Under the pieces are notes generated by a model. The model was not told the DNA's origin, did not search any database, and saw nothing but the letters and a program-made list of their open reading frames with translations. A stretch of 64,000 nucleotides of DNA from positions 1-64,000 of the forward strand of contig JAQGDQ010000908.1 in the NCBI GenBank assembly GCA_030141605.1, written 5' to 3'. Source of the DNA: Tubiluchus corallicola (Eukaryota > Priapulida > Priapulimorpha > Priapulimorphida > Tubiluchidae). The translations under genes and the position numbers were made by a program. Positions 34,946 through 48,096 of this stretch are shown here, one piece after another. Position 1 is the stretch's first letter; the number at the start of each line of letters is the position of its first letter.

Positions 34946-37821
34946 TTACTTAAATTCAGAATAATTCATTAAATGGGCACGATGCCAAATACTACTTTTC
35001 CTACAGCCCTGCATGTTCACTCATAAATCTGTTTGCTAGAGCAGATCCAGGCAAATAGGGTTTCACGTATAAACAGTATAACTCGAGATATAACTCGGAA
35101 ACAAGAGCCCAAAAAAGAAGAAGTACTGGTAGTATGAGATGAACATACTAATAATCTAATAATTTATATGAAACAACGCCTTAATCAGGCAGGGCCCAAG
35201 TTATGTTGCTGAATCTATCAGAGAGTATTACGTCAAAAACGTTAAATCATAACATAGATTTACAATAAAAAAAAATTGTAAATCTCCAACGAGATCTCAA
35301 AATAGTAAAATTACAACAAGTATTTGGCAAAAAAATTAAATGCACCTAATAACTTGCAGCAAAATTACTGTAGGTAGGACTACCGAACGACATATTGTGC
35401 TGTACCGTTACAACTTCGTTACAGTTACAGATCATTCATCTTGCGCAAACAAGAATGGCGGTTCTTCACACGCGAGTATAATAACAACGTACAGATAAAA
35501 AATCAAACACAGCATGTTTTACAGTAAACTTCTAATAAAATAGATGTAAAATTCGATTTTGTGTATGATTATATTCCGTAAAAGCCTATATTATAGTCAG
35601 GGTTTTGTTTGACTTTAAATTTGGAGAATATAATAACTTTTCTTTTAGTATATATTCTTTCGTGTATGTATTTAATTTACTTAAAATTTACAGAGAGCTT
35701 AATTGCCACATTTTGTGTTAGCAGATCTGCTGTATTATTGCTTAAAAAAAGAGGATGGTATCATCTGCAGAAAGACTGGTTTGAACATTCGGATAGTTAG
35801 CAAGATCATTTACATGAATTAAAAATAACAAATGGCCGGTGTTGATCCTTGAAGAACATTGCATAGCATAACAATAGTTGAAGCGGTTGGATCTCGAATT
35901 TACCTAGCCAAATGCATTATCTACACCAGTAATATTTTATGGAGGTAACTAGAGGAACACGTGGCACCATCCTGAAACGATATGTCAAATACTACAGCTG
36001 TACAAATTTTAGGTTTTTTGGAAAATTTAACAATTTTAGCAATTAGTGCCTCCTCTATAATAGTGTAATTATCATTGTAAAGTCCATGACGTACATAATT
36101 AATTCTGTATTTTTTATTTTTATTCTGATATGACGCAAATACACAAGAAGCTTTTTTGGTGGCTAGGAGATTATAAAGAAGTTCTGGTAATCTTCGTTTC
36201 TCATATTTATTAAATTCACTCTTGCCTAGTAGTCTCTGCGCACTCTCGCTAACTATTAGAATAACTCAGTTTTCAAACTTCCCGACATTAATGATTTAAA
36301 TAAAAGCTTTTTCTATCGCTGATGTTTTTAGTTCTGGGCGCAGCTGCACAAGCAATTTAGTATTTACAAGGCACGACTAACCAGAGCCACAGCAGCTTAC
36401 AGGTATGTTTATAAGATTTGTGAAAAAAATACGGAACACGTAAATAAGCTTAAAATGTTTAAAGAACTTTGAATATGATAGAGTTAAAAATATTGTAGTA
36501 TAAACTTTAAATTTAACACTGAAATTCTGTGTAATATTGATATTATATTAATTTCAGTTAATTATGTTAAGTTGATCCCATATTCGATATAAAATTAGTT
36601 AAAATAAATAAAAAGCAAATTATAATTTTAACTGTCTCTAGGTCCCTAAAAATTTGTAACATTTCTTTACAAAGTGATACATATATTACTTTTCAAGGTT
36701 CCAAAAGTATTCTAGTAACTTCCGAAATTGTATCACCACTTTGAATTTACCTTTACAGTTAATTTTAATCTAAACCTCAGCGCCAGACATTTGAAAAAAC
36801 GCAGATGTCTGAAAAACAACGTTCCAGATTTCACATGGTTCGGTGTGCTAGAGAACGGGAGATTGTCATGCTTATGTGTTCATGTGAGCTTATCATCGAA
36901 ACTATGTTTGCAACAATAAAATATAATGAAATGATTTATAATTTTTTTTCAAGGTTACAATAGTTGAGTTGTTATGAATGAACGTTCATTGTTGGGTTAC
37001 ATTTTTCGATGCTATCAATTGTTCTTAGCTGCCGATAGTACATTATATGTAAGCCGCATATACAAATCTTCAAAAAATTATTATATAATATTTATTATAA
37101 GTAAGGACTGGAAATAATACCCTCTCTTTTTTACACGTTATAGAAATGCAAGAGTCTTCTCAATTACGTGTCGTATAGATCACCTGGCAGAGTCAACGTT
37201 GATGCCATTTTGCCAACACTCTTGAGTCCACATCTCACTGTTGGGATGTCTCTCTATAGGTTAGACGTCGAATCATGTGTACAGCATGATTCACGTATAC
37301 TATGTTATATGTACAGCATGAATTCCATGTAACAGTAAAAAATTATAACTCTATAGTAAACATTGCCTGCAAAAAGAGGCATGTATATACGTAATCACTA
37401 TATTTATATGTAAAGAACTAGTTATAATAATAACAACAATAATAATAAGATAGCTGAACTCTTCTTATATGCTCCCTAGCTGCAGCTTAGATGTAGTTCA
37501 CGTATTTGGTGGTGTGGAATAGCATGGTGCGGACGGTGCGGTGCGGTTCGTGTGATGTGAGTGGAGGGTGTGGTATGAGTTGCGTGGTGCATGTGATGCG
37601 GTGACGATGGGTGTCATTGTGGGTGTTTGAACAAAATACTTTGATGCAGATATAGTTGTAGTGACCTTTGACCTCGGGCCAAAGGGTATAGGACACTGTA
37701 CATTGGCTTTCAACTGTTGTTCTGCTTCTCCTAGGAATTTGCGTTAGAATTAAGTGTTTTTCACTGGTATTTAGGTACTGCGGCTTGATGTTCAATTGAG
37801 GTCCTAAAAAGCTGATATCAT
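34946..37821. other. Intergenic, no gene, GGTGTG tract at 37500-37625
   Basis: AT-rich DNA without a supported gene. 37500-37625 is a degenerate GGTGTGG/GGTGCGG tract like that at 16.9 kb. Open frames crossing it on the minus strand are composition artefacts. Confidence 0.5.
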
Positions 37822-38475
37822 TTAACATTTACCATCCCGCACATTGAACCCAGTTGACTTTTTATATTTACTGATTTTTCTTGTGGATGTCATCACCAGC
37901 CATTCTGTTCTCTCGAATGGTATCGGTTGCACTGACGCCTTTAGTTGCCATTTCACGCAATAATGCGTGACTAGTAAGAAGTTGTATGTCAAAATGGCAG
38001 CATCACTGACTTCTAAAACCACATTTACCAGTGAGTCTCCCGCATGACTGGCACATCCTTTTCTTTGCTCTTATAAACCTGTATTTGGTATTGATACTCA
38101 TCAATGCTGCAAATATACCACAGTTTATGTCCAAAGCCAATGGGTTTTCCAGGTATATACGTTGTGGCACTACGTTTTGTGGCATAGACTCATCAATGTT
38201 CAAGAAGGAATGGAATGCATCATATTTTATTAAAGCTTCCTTTAACATTGTGTAAATGAGCTCTATTTTTGCAATCTTGTTTGCTTTCCCAAGGGCTTGA
38301 TTAGCAGCAAAAACGTGTGTACTGCTTAGTGGACTGCAAGCGATTCCTGCTCATTTTTACTCTTCACAATTCCGCATCCCAGATCAGGTTCATTTGACCA
38401 GCAGTAGCGTTCTTCTGGAAGTTTATGGTAACTGGACAGCAATAAAATGCCTATAAAATTGACAATGTCGATCTC
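37822..38475 (-). pseudogene. piggyBac-type transposase, decayed
   Basis: On the minus strand, 38474-38360 translates as EIDIVNFIGILLLSSYHKL then PEERYCWSNEPDLGCGIVKS. 38220-38200 gives NIDESM, the family's first catalytic Asp region. Further on, a shifted frame gives REMATKGVSATDTIRENRMAG at about 37950-37890. These match the conserved order of piggyBac transposases: GILLLxGYHxLP and W, then DESM, then KGVxATGTIRENR. Several frameshifts and stops interrupt it, so it cannot be active. TTAA-flanked terminal repeats were not identified. Confidence 0.8.
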
Positions 38476-41400
38476 TTTACAGACTACGCTACGTTATTCT
38501 TCTCTCTGTGGGTAAACAAATTTGTATGGCGTGTTATGTGCTCTTCTGTGTTATCACCTCATCTGTAAAAAAGGCTAACCACATTTGAAAGGGTGACGTT
38601 TCTGAAAGAATCGGATGCACTTATACAATTTTGATTATCTGTCCCTCAAACAATGTTGGCAAATCACATTTTGGATTGGCTGCTTTGCTCTATTTTGGTT
38701 GACTTCTGAAACGTTTAGCTGTTGGCTGATCATTGATTTTTTTCATCAGATGACTCACTTTCAGATCTTGAAGGGTACTAAGCAACATTTGCTATTGCAC
38801 AACTAGTTATCACATCAAAGAAACCAAAACCATTGTTACTTTGTTACCTAACAGTTGTTGGTATAATTGGAAAGTCTCGTGCTACAAACTGCCTAACGTT
38901 CCCATCTAGGAACATCACATATTGGGGTTGATATTTGATAACTAAATAACAAATTAAAATTTTAGTAGTACATGTAATGGATAGGTAGATGTGTCAGCAA
39001 GAGTTATATAGAATAAACAGAAATCAAAGGTTTTTAACTTTTCAATAAGTTTTTGTAATTAAGCACCTAGTTTGAAGAGTGACAGAAGGCTACTTGTCGA
39101 TGTTGAAAATAAAAATTAGTTTCAAACATTCAAAATTTGCCTGTAAATTAAGATTTGTTTAACTAAGAACCAGTAATATTATTTACAACAAAGACAACCT
39201 TAGCATAGACTTTCGGTAGCAGCAAACTTTTGTTCCGATATAGGAACGTTGGGAGGAAAAAAGGAAGTGTAGGGTATTTGTCACAAGAAGAAAACAAGAT
39301 GGCGTCACGATGCAGATGGATGCAAATGCAGTGACTGTGACAACACGTTACAACGCATCATATGAAGAGCTTCGTGGGATAGTTATCACAAGGAACCTTT
39401 TGCTGTTGAAACTGGAACTAGTCGTTTATAATGAAACGACCATATAATGAAACGATCGAAAGCTTGCTTAAAAAAACTTTTAAAAAGTAGGTTTATAGAG
39501 TGCGTTACCTTCATGCTAAAAGTAACTGAAACTGTCAACCATTTTGAAAACTAAAATATCAACTAAATTTGAATGTGAAAAATGGCACCGTGGCATTGTG
39601 GCTAGCCAAAACAGGAAGCTAATAAACTCAGTTTTGGCTGAAAGACCTGTCTTGCATATATAGCCTTTTATTATAGGGCTTTATTATAGGACATGAAAGC
39701 TTGGACTTGCTTCTGTAATTTTTGACGTTTGACGTTATCGTAGAAACTCATCCAAGTACTTTGACATTCATACCTGTGTTCAAGGTCACTGCAAGATACT
39801 TCAGTACTTGAGAATGAGTTTCATGATTCGAGCTGATGTAGATTTTCATTTTTTGGACTTATTGGACGTTCAAGATATGGACATATTTTTACACTCTTGC
39901 CTATGTCACCTGATCTGCTTCACTCTCCATTTTTTTGAAAAAATGCCTAATGCACATCTATCCCTACCCCGGTACCATTAGACACAAAAACATTGAATGG
40001 TAGTGAAATGCTGTAAGAGGAAATGAGCGACAAAAATTGTGGCTGGCAAACATACGTATTCTGATGCTAATATCGTATGATATAAAGAAGTTAGATGTCA
40101 TCCACCTCGCTACAAATGTTAAGCAAATCTGATAATGACTTTGTTAAGTTAAATATATTAAATATCGATACAGTCTACCTATATATCGAGACAAACTACA
40201 GGTCCTAGTCATAAACATTTACTTAGAAAACATAATATCTCAACTCTAAAAGAATATCTGAAATGTATACGTAACGGACTACATACTTATCAGACATAGC
40301 AAGAGATTCTCTATTTTATAACAGAGAACAGGTAGACTATTTTTCAATTCAGCAGTTGACTAATAAATGCAGAGTAAGATCTCAAATAGAACCACCAAGG
40401 TCGCAAATCCCCGTTGATTTATGGTTAGCCCCGCTTGACTTACTAAATCGAGGCAGTAATGCATTAACAAATTGTGTAAATTATATAAGGGATGAATTTA
40501 TTATAAGAACAATATCTGATAACTGTTGTTAAAAATTTGATATAGGTTAGTATAGATTACATTGATATTATAATTATTTTAAAGAAGAACAGCTCGTTAA
40601 ATATTATTGGTATAAGTAATACATATAGAGACTGACATAAATACTATAAAGTTACTGATAACATTGTCAACTTTTAAATTCGATTATATAATATGTACAG
40701 CATGATTTCCATGTAATAGTAAAGTATATATATATATATATATATACGATGATGAGCTAAATATTTAGACGACATTTACAATTGTTAAGCTAAATATAGT
40801 ATAGATAAGACTGCATGATTTGCAGCCTAGGATTACTTTTTTTACTTGCGTTGTAACATTTCTTTGGTTTCAAATTTGTAGACAAATTTATTTTACTTCA
40901 GATAGTCAAATTAATTTATATGTTATTTTTGCACAGTTAAATTTAATTATTTGTTTGAATTATAATTAATTTTTATATTGCTGTGCTCCTTACATTACAT
41001 TACGTTTCAGACGTGTGGCGCTATCCATTAACTTTTCATAAACCGACTTGGGGTGGCTGATCGTATAACGCATATTTGTTGCCACCCCTTCCCACCCACT
41101 TTATTCACAAGTTGTAAAATAAACAATTTGAATCTGAATTCTTGAATTTACTCAGCTTGATGTACTGTGCATGTCCGTGTTTAAACAGGGACAAACAAAC
41201 AAGCAAGCACATTTAGTAAAGTTTAAGTGCTGTTTCGTATAGTGGTAGTATTTATTGATGGATTATGAAGGTGGCAGTAACCGTTTATTGACGTGAGGTG
41301 GTGACAAAGCTATAAGATCTGGATTGATGAGCGATTAACACATTTATTTCACAATAATATATTACATAATAGTATACATATCATAGCTATGCCAAGCCGC

Positions 41401-42855
41401 CTATGATCTGTTCCTTGCTCCCGAGATCCCCGACCTGATCTGAGAGCCTGACTAATCTTGGCTTCCTTGAGGTTTCAGACTGACAGCGCATGCACTATAG
41501 TTGGCGCCAGACTGACGGCTCGGAAGAGCCATTGCCATATTAGGAATTCTTAGTGAAGAATAATCACGTGACGACCGCACCTTAATGTCGGCTTCCTGCG
41601 TGGCCGTGGCTTCCTTTCTAAATTCACTTATCGAACCATTAATCCTATTACTGAACTATTAATCACACATTTTTTTAGCATCTCTTTACTCATTTTTCAA
41701 ATTTGGAAAACTAAATTCATTGACAATTTACAAATAGAAGGATATGAGTTGCGACTACTGTGACGTCACAGTCGTCCTTGCCCATACCAAATTACCCTGG
41801 TGTACATTTCGTACAAAATTTAGTTTTAGTGTAGTAAATTCAATGTTCAATTTTGTCATGTGATTGGGTTGGGTTCGTGTCCGTCCTACGAAACCTCTCC
41901 TTTCCAGTTTTTCATAGCAGTCTTCTGCTAAACGACTTCAAGGTTATGCGCTGGTAAATTTTCGCACCTCCGATCAGGTGGAAGGATGGTCTGTGATTCA
42001 TTTAACCTTTTGATTTATTTGTGTCTGTAAAATTTAACTTTGAGATCTTGTAGTTGTTGGACTCAGATGGGCATCAAGCCAGCTGTTAGTATTGCCATCT
42101 CAAGCAGAGTGATTAAGAATTTATTTATCTGCATCTCTGAGAGGATGGTCCTTTTTGCAGTATGCAAAATTGCAGTGATGTCATGTCACTAGTAAGAAAG
42201 AAATTTTTACTGCAAAATTAATTTAAGTCTAAACATGATTTATTTACTAGACGTGGTAATCACAAAAGCAGAACAACAGCACTCTGAGCCAACTGCGTTG
42301 AAATCACTATGAAAGTGCAATTACAAAGCAGTTCTCTGGAAAGTTAAAAAAACAGCTATGAAACAGTTATACTTTGCCAACATACAAGATACAAGAGCAC
42401 CAAATAAAACCAAATTGTACTGTAGTTTAGCGGCGACCAACCGTTACTGGCACAAATAAGCTCAAACTGAGCTTCGACTCTATCTGAGACTGTCAAAAGA
42501 ATTTTAGACGAGTGTTGAGCCCAAAAAAGAGAGTAAAGGAGTAAAGTTGCCTAACACGAACACTGTACATTCCATTCTGCTAATCAATCACCTACTAAAC
42601 AAAAGATAAAAGAAAAATTAAATGAACAAATCACAAATGAAGTTAATCAAGCCAGAGTTATTCGGATAAGGAAAAAACTGGTTCGCTGGTTGGTAGAAAA
42701 ATGGTCAACAAAATTTGGGAATTTTTGATTTTAATTGTCCCGATCCTGGTTCTCTTTGGCCATTTTATTCTCAGAATGTTCCTTTACTTTCTTCTTTGAA
42801 ATGCATCACTTTCTGATTTGTGTTGAGCTTTAATTGCCCATAATTAGTTATAGAG
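38476..42855. other. Intergenic, no gene recognised
   Basis: AT-rich. An (AT)n microsatellite lies at 40725-40746. A GC-richer patch at 41380-41650 contains TTGGCGCCAGACTGACGG at about 41491, which resembles a primer-binding site, but no LTR or gag was found. Part of 39.76-39.97 kb shares short motifs with 21.7 kb. Confidence 0.45.
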
Positions 42856-44250
42856 TTATAGAGAAACACAGTTTCCACAAGTGCAGCAAAGATACTTAAT
42901 TTTGTATATTTTTGTTAATTTGGAATATGCAGCTAGTGCTAAGATTTTTTCTCTTGATATATCTTCATCTGTGGCCAGAAGACTGCCTAAGTATTTGCTT
43001 TTCCTCCGTGCATCATCTTCATTCCCTTTTATGCAATGTTCTTCTGTTTTATCTTTATTTAGTACGAGATCCATTTCTTTTAATCTTGTTTCTATTTTGA
43101 TTTTGATATCATCTATTTCATGATTGGTTCTTCCTATCCATGAAGTATTATGAAGTATCCATGAAAGGCATATTGCAGGTCTTTGGTTATAATGAACTTC
43201 GTTTTATTAGCATAATTTTGTTCTAATTCTGTTCCAGATAGTAGCTTTTCTGGATCTAGATGTTGTGTAATTGTGGCCACCAAGTTCTTTTCTGGGTGTA
43301 ATTTTCCTGTTCATTAATGCCGTAGCAAGGTAAAAAGTGAAGAGAACAGGACCTAGGCAGTCTTCTTGAGGTATTCCCTTATTCGTAAAAATGAATCACT
43401 CAGTCTGCATTCAAATTTAACACCAATTGGAAGATCTTCCCATAATATTGATATCATGTGAATTTAATCATTGTAAATAGTGTAGCAGTGTCTTTCTTTT
43501 CAAATGCCTTGGAGATGTCAATGAATTATATATACATATTGACTTTTCTGTCAAAGAGATAGCTTTTCTGTTAGTATCTTGCAAGTCTGAACAAGTTCTA
43601 TTGTATTTCTTCCAGGCTGGTAAGCTGCTTGAATTTCAGGAATTCACTTATGCAGTCTGTCATAAATTCTGTTGAGCATACATATAGCTAAAACTTTTCT
43701 TATTATGGTTAACAGCATCAGCAGTCTTAGATTTACTATTGGTCATCTCTATTACCAGGTTCTGGCAGAGGAAGAGAAATGCCCTTATCAAGATCCTTTG
43801 GAAATATTCCTGTTTCAGCTATAGTATTTAATATAATTGCTGTTGATTTGTAAAGTTCGTCAGTTCAGCATTTAAGTAATTCTGCTTTTATTTTATCAAT
43901 CCCTGGACTATTGTTGTTCTTTAGTGGTCTAGCTGCAGATTTAACTTCATCTGAAGTAAAAGGTGTGTTCATGCGATAAGTTCACATTCGTTAATTTTTC
44001 CTGTATTTTCATCATTGAATACATATTGAAAAAATTCTTCGCCTGTTGATATGAGGCAGTAATCAGTCCATTATCAGTCTTGAGCTATGATTTTCTTGTT
44101 TCGTTGAAAGTTTTGTAATATTCTTGTAGCTTTATAGTGTCTCGAAGAATCATAGTTTGTGTTCTTAATCTCATCAGCAATGCTTTTTACTTTGTTATCA
44201 TTGATTTCATTTAGAATTTTCTGAATTTGACATAGTTTATAGTAGCTACG
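42856..44250 (-). pseudogene. Non-LTR retrotransposon reverse transcriptase, decayed
   Basis: Reading the minus strand from 44.0 kb: MNTPFTSDEVKSAARPLKN then SPGIDKIKAELLK, later GISLPLPEPGN, then IPQEDCLGPVLFTFYLATAL at about 43370-43310, and finally KTEEHCIKGNEDDARRKSKYLGSLLATDEDIS at 43050-42950. This is the order of LINE RT domains: K-SPG-D, PLPKPGK, GxPQGDxLSP, and the KYLGS segment after the active site. Many frameshifts and stops are present, and the YADD box region is degraded. The exact clade cannot be assigned. Confidence 0.75.
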
Positions 44251-47136
44251 ATAGCCAAGTTATGCTGTCCATAAGCAAAGAATTCTATACTGAGACATTT
44301 AAAACCTTAAATTTATTAAAGGTAAAGAAATTTATTAAAGGACGAAAATGCTTTACATTATGCGTTCAAGGTTCAAATTCAGCATGAATTCAGAACACAA
44401 AACTGGTGGGTACAATTTTGCAAAAATTGACCAAATTTGCAACCTAAGCATTCAGAATGTTCTCAAAATTGATATACATATATCAGCAATACGTTTTTAT
44501 AAGCCCATTCTACTTTTGACGCTTGCCTATAAGTTCTACCGGACTAGATGAAATGATGCCTTATTTAGTTGGTTATTTTAAAACATTATTCGCGGTAAAA
44601 TAGCATTAGAGATAGGAGTTATTTGATGGTAATATACACTGCATATATTCTAATAAGAATAAGAATACACAGGTTTTAAAATACTTCATTACAGCTTATA
44701 ATTATATTCGCATTTACAATATGTTTAGCAAAACGTTAAACCACCAATTAGGGCAAGAATGCCAAATACGGTTGGACAGACAAATTCAGACAAATACGGT
44801 TGGAAATGTTTCCTTTACTTCAAGACTTCCGAAGGAAGAATGCTAGGTAGTGGGTGAATGAGGAGCATGTTTAGCTACAAAAACACATGGCTAATTGTTA
44901 TACCATCACAAACATCATACCTGCTAGCTCCAAAGCAAGGAAATTGCATTCTTGTGTTATGTGCAGTCCTTGTAATTATGAACACAAATTCTAGACACCT
45001 TTATCTCCACCAATTTCTGCAATGCTAGACTTTTTTCTGGACAGGTTAAGAAAATTTGATACTGGTTTGGTTTTTTGGTATTAATTATGCTAATACCAAG
45101 GGCACTCTGATAAAATAAAATAAAATAAAACAAAACAATAAAAGAACTTGGACATTAAATTTGATAATAGAAGTGTAACATTCAAAAATAACTAGTTGAC
45201 AATGTTTCTGACGTGGCCAGAAACTTAACATTTTGCAAACAATAGCTACAGAATTGGGCCATAAAACGGTCACAGCAATTTGCTTGAAAATCATAATTTA
45301 GATTTTGTTCAATACGCGTTGTTGCTTGATTACGCAGCAACTGCACTTCACAACTTTCTACTTTTTAACCAATGACCCTTGTGCAAGGCCACGGCACCAT
45401 TTGGCAACATACCAAATATTGTGGCCCTAACTCAAGAACTGTGGAAGAAGATAGATCCTAAAGAAAAATAAACGAAGTCCTGCATGCTCCATGTCCTTTG
45501 GCCTGGCGATTCGGGTCACAAGTTTAACTACATAACTTTGCCCAGAAAGTGCACCCTGTGAGCTTTCTGTACATTGCCCTCGGCATGTAAAATGTCACCA
45601 ATTGGGGGAAACCCCAAATTTTCCATTTTGGCCCCTTCTTCGGGCGTTTAAAGCTTGCCAGCTTTATAAAAAAACCCATGTGAAAAAAATTGACCACAGC
45701 AAAATCTTAATTACAAATTCATACAACAAATCAGTAACAATATTTAAAAAAACCGTTAGCATAATCACGAGCCTATACACGTATACATATATATCACAAA
45801 TAAAAAAACGTTTCAAATATAGTCATACAGCAGAGCACAATAAATAATCCAATCAGGCTAACATTCTCATACAACTGAAAAGAAAATCAGATTATCATTA
45901 AAGAAACAGTCATCATTAGGAAGAAAGAAAAATATAATTACTCTTAGCTTGTACAACCTTTACAACAACAAAAAGCTAACGTATCTGTCACGTCTCTGTA
46001 GATTGTCAAAGAGAAACAGGATTACCAGACATTTATATGAGAATACTGTAGAAAACGAGTTAAAGTATTTTAAGCAGAATAGACAAGCCTACATGATACT
46101 GTAGGGGTGTTGCTAGTACAGTATTGAGGCGAAGCACGTGATATAAAATGAAACCACAATATATGGAAAGTTAACTGTAGCAATACCGCAAGGGAAGTTA
46201 ATTCCTAGCACACCACTAAACTAATGGGACAAAGTAGTTATTATTTTAAGGCACTTGGGAAATCGTGAACACGATTCGCGACAATCTCATTTTGACTCAT
46301 GATTTGTAAGCCAATCTTTGAGAGTCCAATCAGATCAATTTCAATCCCGTGCTCGATTCCAGGCACGACATTCTTTTCAGCATGCTGAATGGTGTGCAAG
46401 GTTCAATAAGTAGCATACTTACTTCCATAAGTAGCCATTTAAACCCGTTTTTGGTTTTTACATCTTCATTAAAATAAATAAGCCAAATTTTTTATTTAAC
46501 ATTGTGTAGCTGTTTCAGCTATATCAATAGGATTTTCTCTAGTTGATTCATTTTGCACCTCTTGGAACAATTTTAAGTTTTATCTTAATTAAATCAGCTG
46601 TACGTTTAATTTAATTTTTTCCAAAGTAATTTCTTTTTCCTTAATTAAATATCAAGTTTGATCTTTTTCATTATAAATAATTAATAATTGCTCTCATCGG
46701 TTTTTACCTTTTTGATTATTTAAATTAAATTTTGTTTTCCTTTGGCTACTTAAACTGATTTTGTTTGACATTCGCAAATTTATTTTTAGTTGTTTGGATG
46801 TTAATGCAAGTATTGATTAAACGTTTTGCGCAATTCTTCAATTAGTATTTCGTTTAGTAACTCCTTTGGTTTTAGTGAATTACAGTCAGTTTTGTTCATG
46901 TGCATTACCCTTCCGATTTGTAGTTACTCTTGGCCAGTTACGTGAACCTTGTGTTTTCTTCATTATTGTGGCGATTTTGTATAAGCATAACTATAATGTA
47001 GAATTAAAGTTAAAAACGTTTGCGCTACATCTTGCATATAGTGTGTTTTATAATGCTTTCGGGCACATTCGGAAAAGAACAAGCTGCTAATATTGTTTGT
47101 AATCTTCTTTGTTCTTTGAAAAAATTGCGTAAAAAC
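44251..47136. other. Intergenic, upstream of FkbM gene
   Basis: AT-rich with an (AAAAT)n-like patch at about 45113-45140. No supported gene. The reading frame of the FkbM gene is open back to 47020, but without a better ATG than 47137. Confidence 0.45.
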
Positions 47137-48096
47137 ATGAACTGCTCTCAATCAAAATTCTGCTTTATTTTAAGTTTTATTTGTATTATCGTCAGTTTAA
47201 GCTTGATACATTTTCTGAAGCAAGTGACGTTAATTAACGGTTTCTTCAAAAATAAATCTGAAGTGTGTAATTTTTGTGATTTTATTGTCAGTTCAAGTGA
47301 TTTATTAAAAATTCAGTATGGAACTTTGGCTGCTGATGATAAGCAGTTGTTGGAACACATTAGAAATTGGTGGATTATAGGACCATCTGAGCATCCTGTA
47401 ACTGGAACTGTCACTGATAATTCACAAATACAGCAGTCAACCATCGTAGACAAATTACTCAATCAAAGACAACATGGATTTTACGTAGAATGTGGCGCAG
47501 CAGATGGACATCTCTCCAATTCAATATTTTTTGAAAGAAACCGTGGATGGAAAGGGTTATTGATAGAACCTAATCCGTTATTGTTTAAGAAGTTATTGGA
47601 AAGGAACCGCAATGCATATCACATAAACGCTTGTTTAAGTACAAAAAATACTGCAGAGAAATTAAAATTTGCCATGGCTGGCTTGCTAGGTGGCCTGACT
47701 GAGACAATGGACTCTGATCGGCAAAGTAGATTGACGCGTAAGACCAATGCCACCGGGCTTCAAGTTACAGTAGTACAATGTTTTCCACTCTATTCTATGA
47801 TGCTTGCACTTGGACAAACTCACATTGATTATTTATCTCTAGATGTTGAAGGAGCAGAACTTGACGTATTAAAAACAATACCATTTGAAAAGCTTACCAT
47901 AGATACTCTGACCATTGAATACCGCTCTACTAATGGGGCTCATATTTGTAAGGAAAATACTTTAGCAAAGTTAAAATATATACGTAAATTCATGGAAACA
48001 ACAAAGCTTTATCGGGAAGTTTCCTTATTACCCAATCGAAAGGACGAACTTAGTCAAGATATCGTGTTCATGCGCCATGATACAAAGCCTTCTTAG
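47137..48096 (+). CDS. FkbM-type SAM methyltransferase, membrane-anchored
   Basis: A single-exon frame of 319 codons from ATG 47137 (AAAAACATGA) to the stop at 48096. I chose this ATG because a short N-tail (MNCSQSK) is followed at once by a hydrophobic anchor, FCFILSFICIIVSLSLIHF, giving a type II membrane protein. The frame is also open upstream, and an earlier ATG exists at 47053. The catalytic domain starts at about residue 110: GFYVECGAADGHLSNS (SAM-binding loop), GLLIEPNP (acidic strand 2), then IDYLSLDVEGAELDVL and TLTIEYRS. This is the FkbM fold seen in invertebrate membrane proteins of this type. Such enzymes methylate hydroxyl groups on sugars or small molecules; the substrate here is unknown. 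All key SAM-binding residues appear intact. Confidence 0.9.
   Translation: MNCSQSKFCFILSFICIIVSLSLIHFLKQVTLINGFFKNKSEVCNFCDFIVSSSDLLKIQYGTLAADDKQLLEHIRNWWIIGPSEHPVTGTVTDNSQIQQSTIVDKLLNQRQHGFYVECGAADGHLSNSIFFERNRGWKGLLIEPNPLLFKKLLERNRNAYHINACLSTKNTAEKLKFAMAGLLGGLTETMDSDRQSRLTRKTNATGLQVTVVQCFPLYSMMLALGQTHIDYLSLDVEGAELDVLKTIPFEKLTIDTLTIEYRSTNGAHICKENTLAKLKYIRKFMETTKLYREVSLLPNRKDELSQDIVFMRHDTKPS

Noticed and set aside
37487-37828. 113-codon minus-strand ORF
   Set aside because: Most of it is the translation of a GGTGTG-type low-complexity tract.
39760-39975. Possible further copy of the 21.7-kb sequence
   Set aside because: Only short shared motifs (AATGCACATCTA and neighbours) could be aligned by eye; not enough to call a repeat copy.
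41485-41510. TTGGCGCCAGACTGACGG resembling a primer-binding site on plus
   Set aside because: Surroundings show no LTR ends or gag; a poly(A)-like signal nearby is on the opposite strand.
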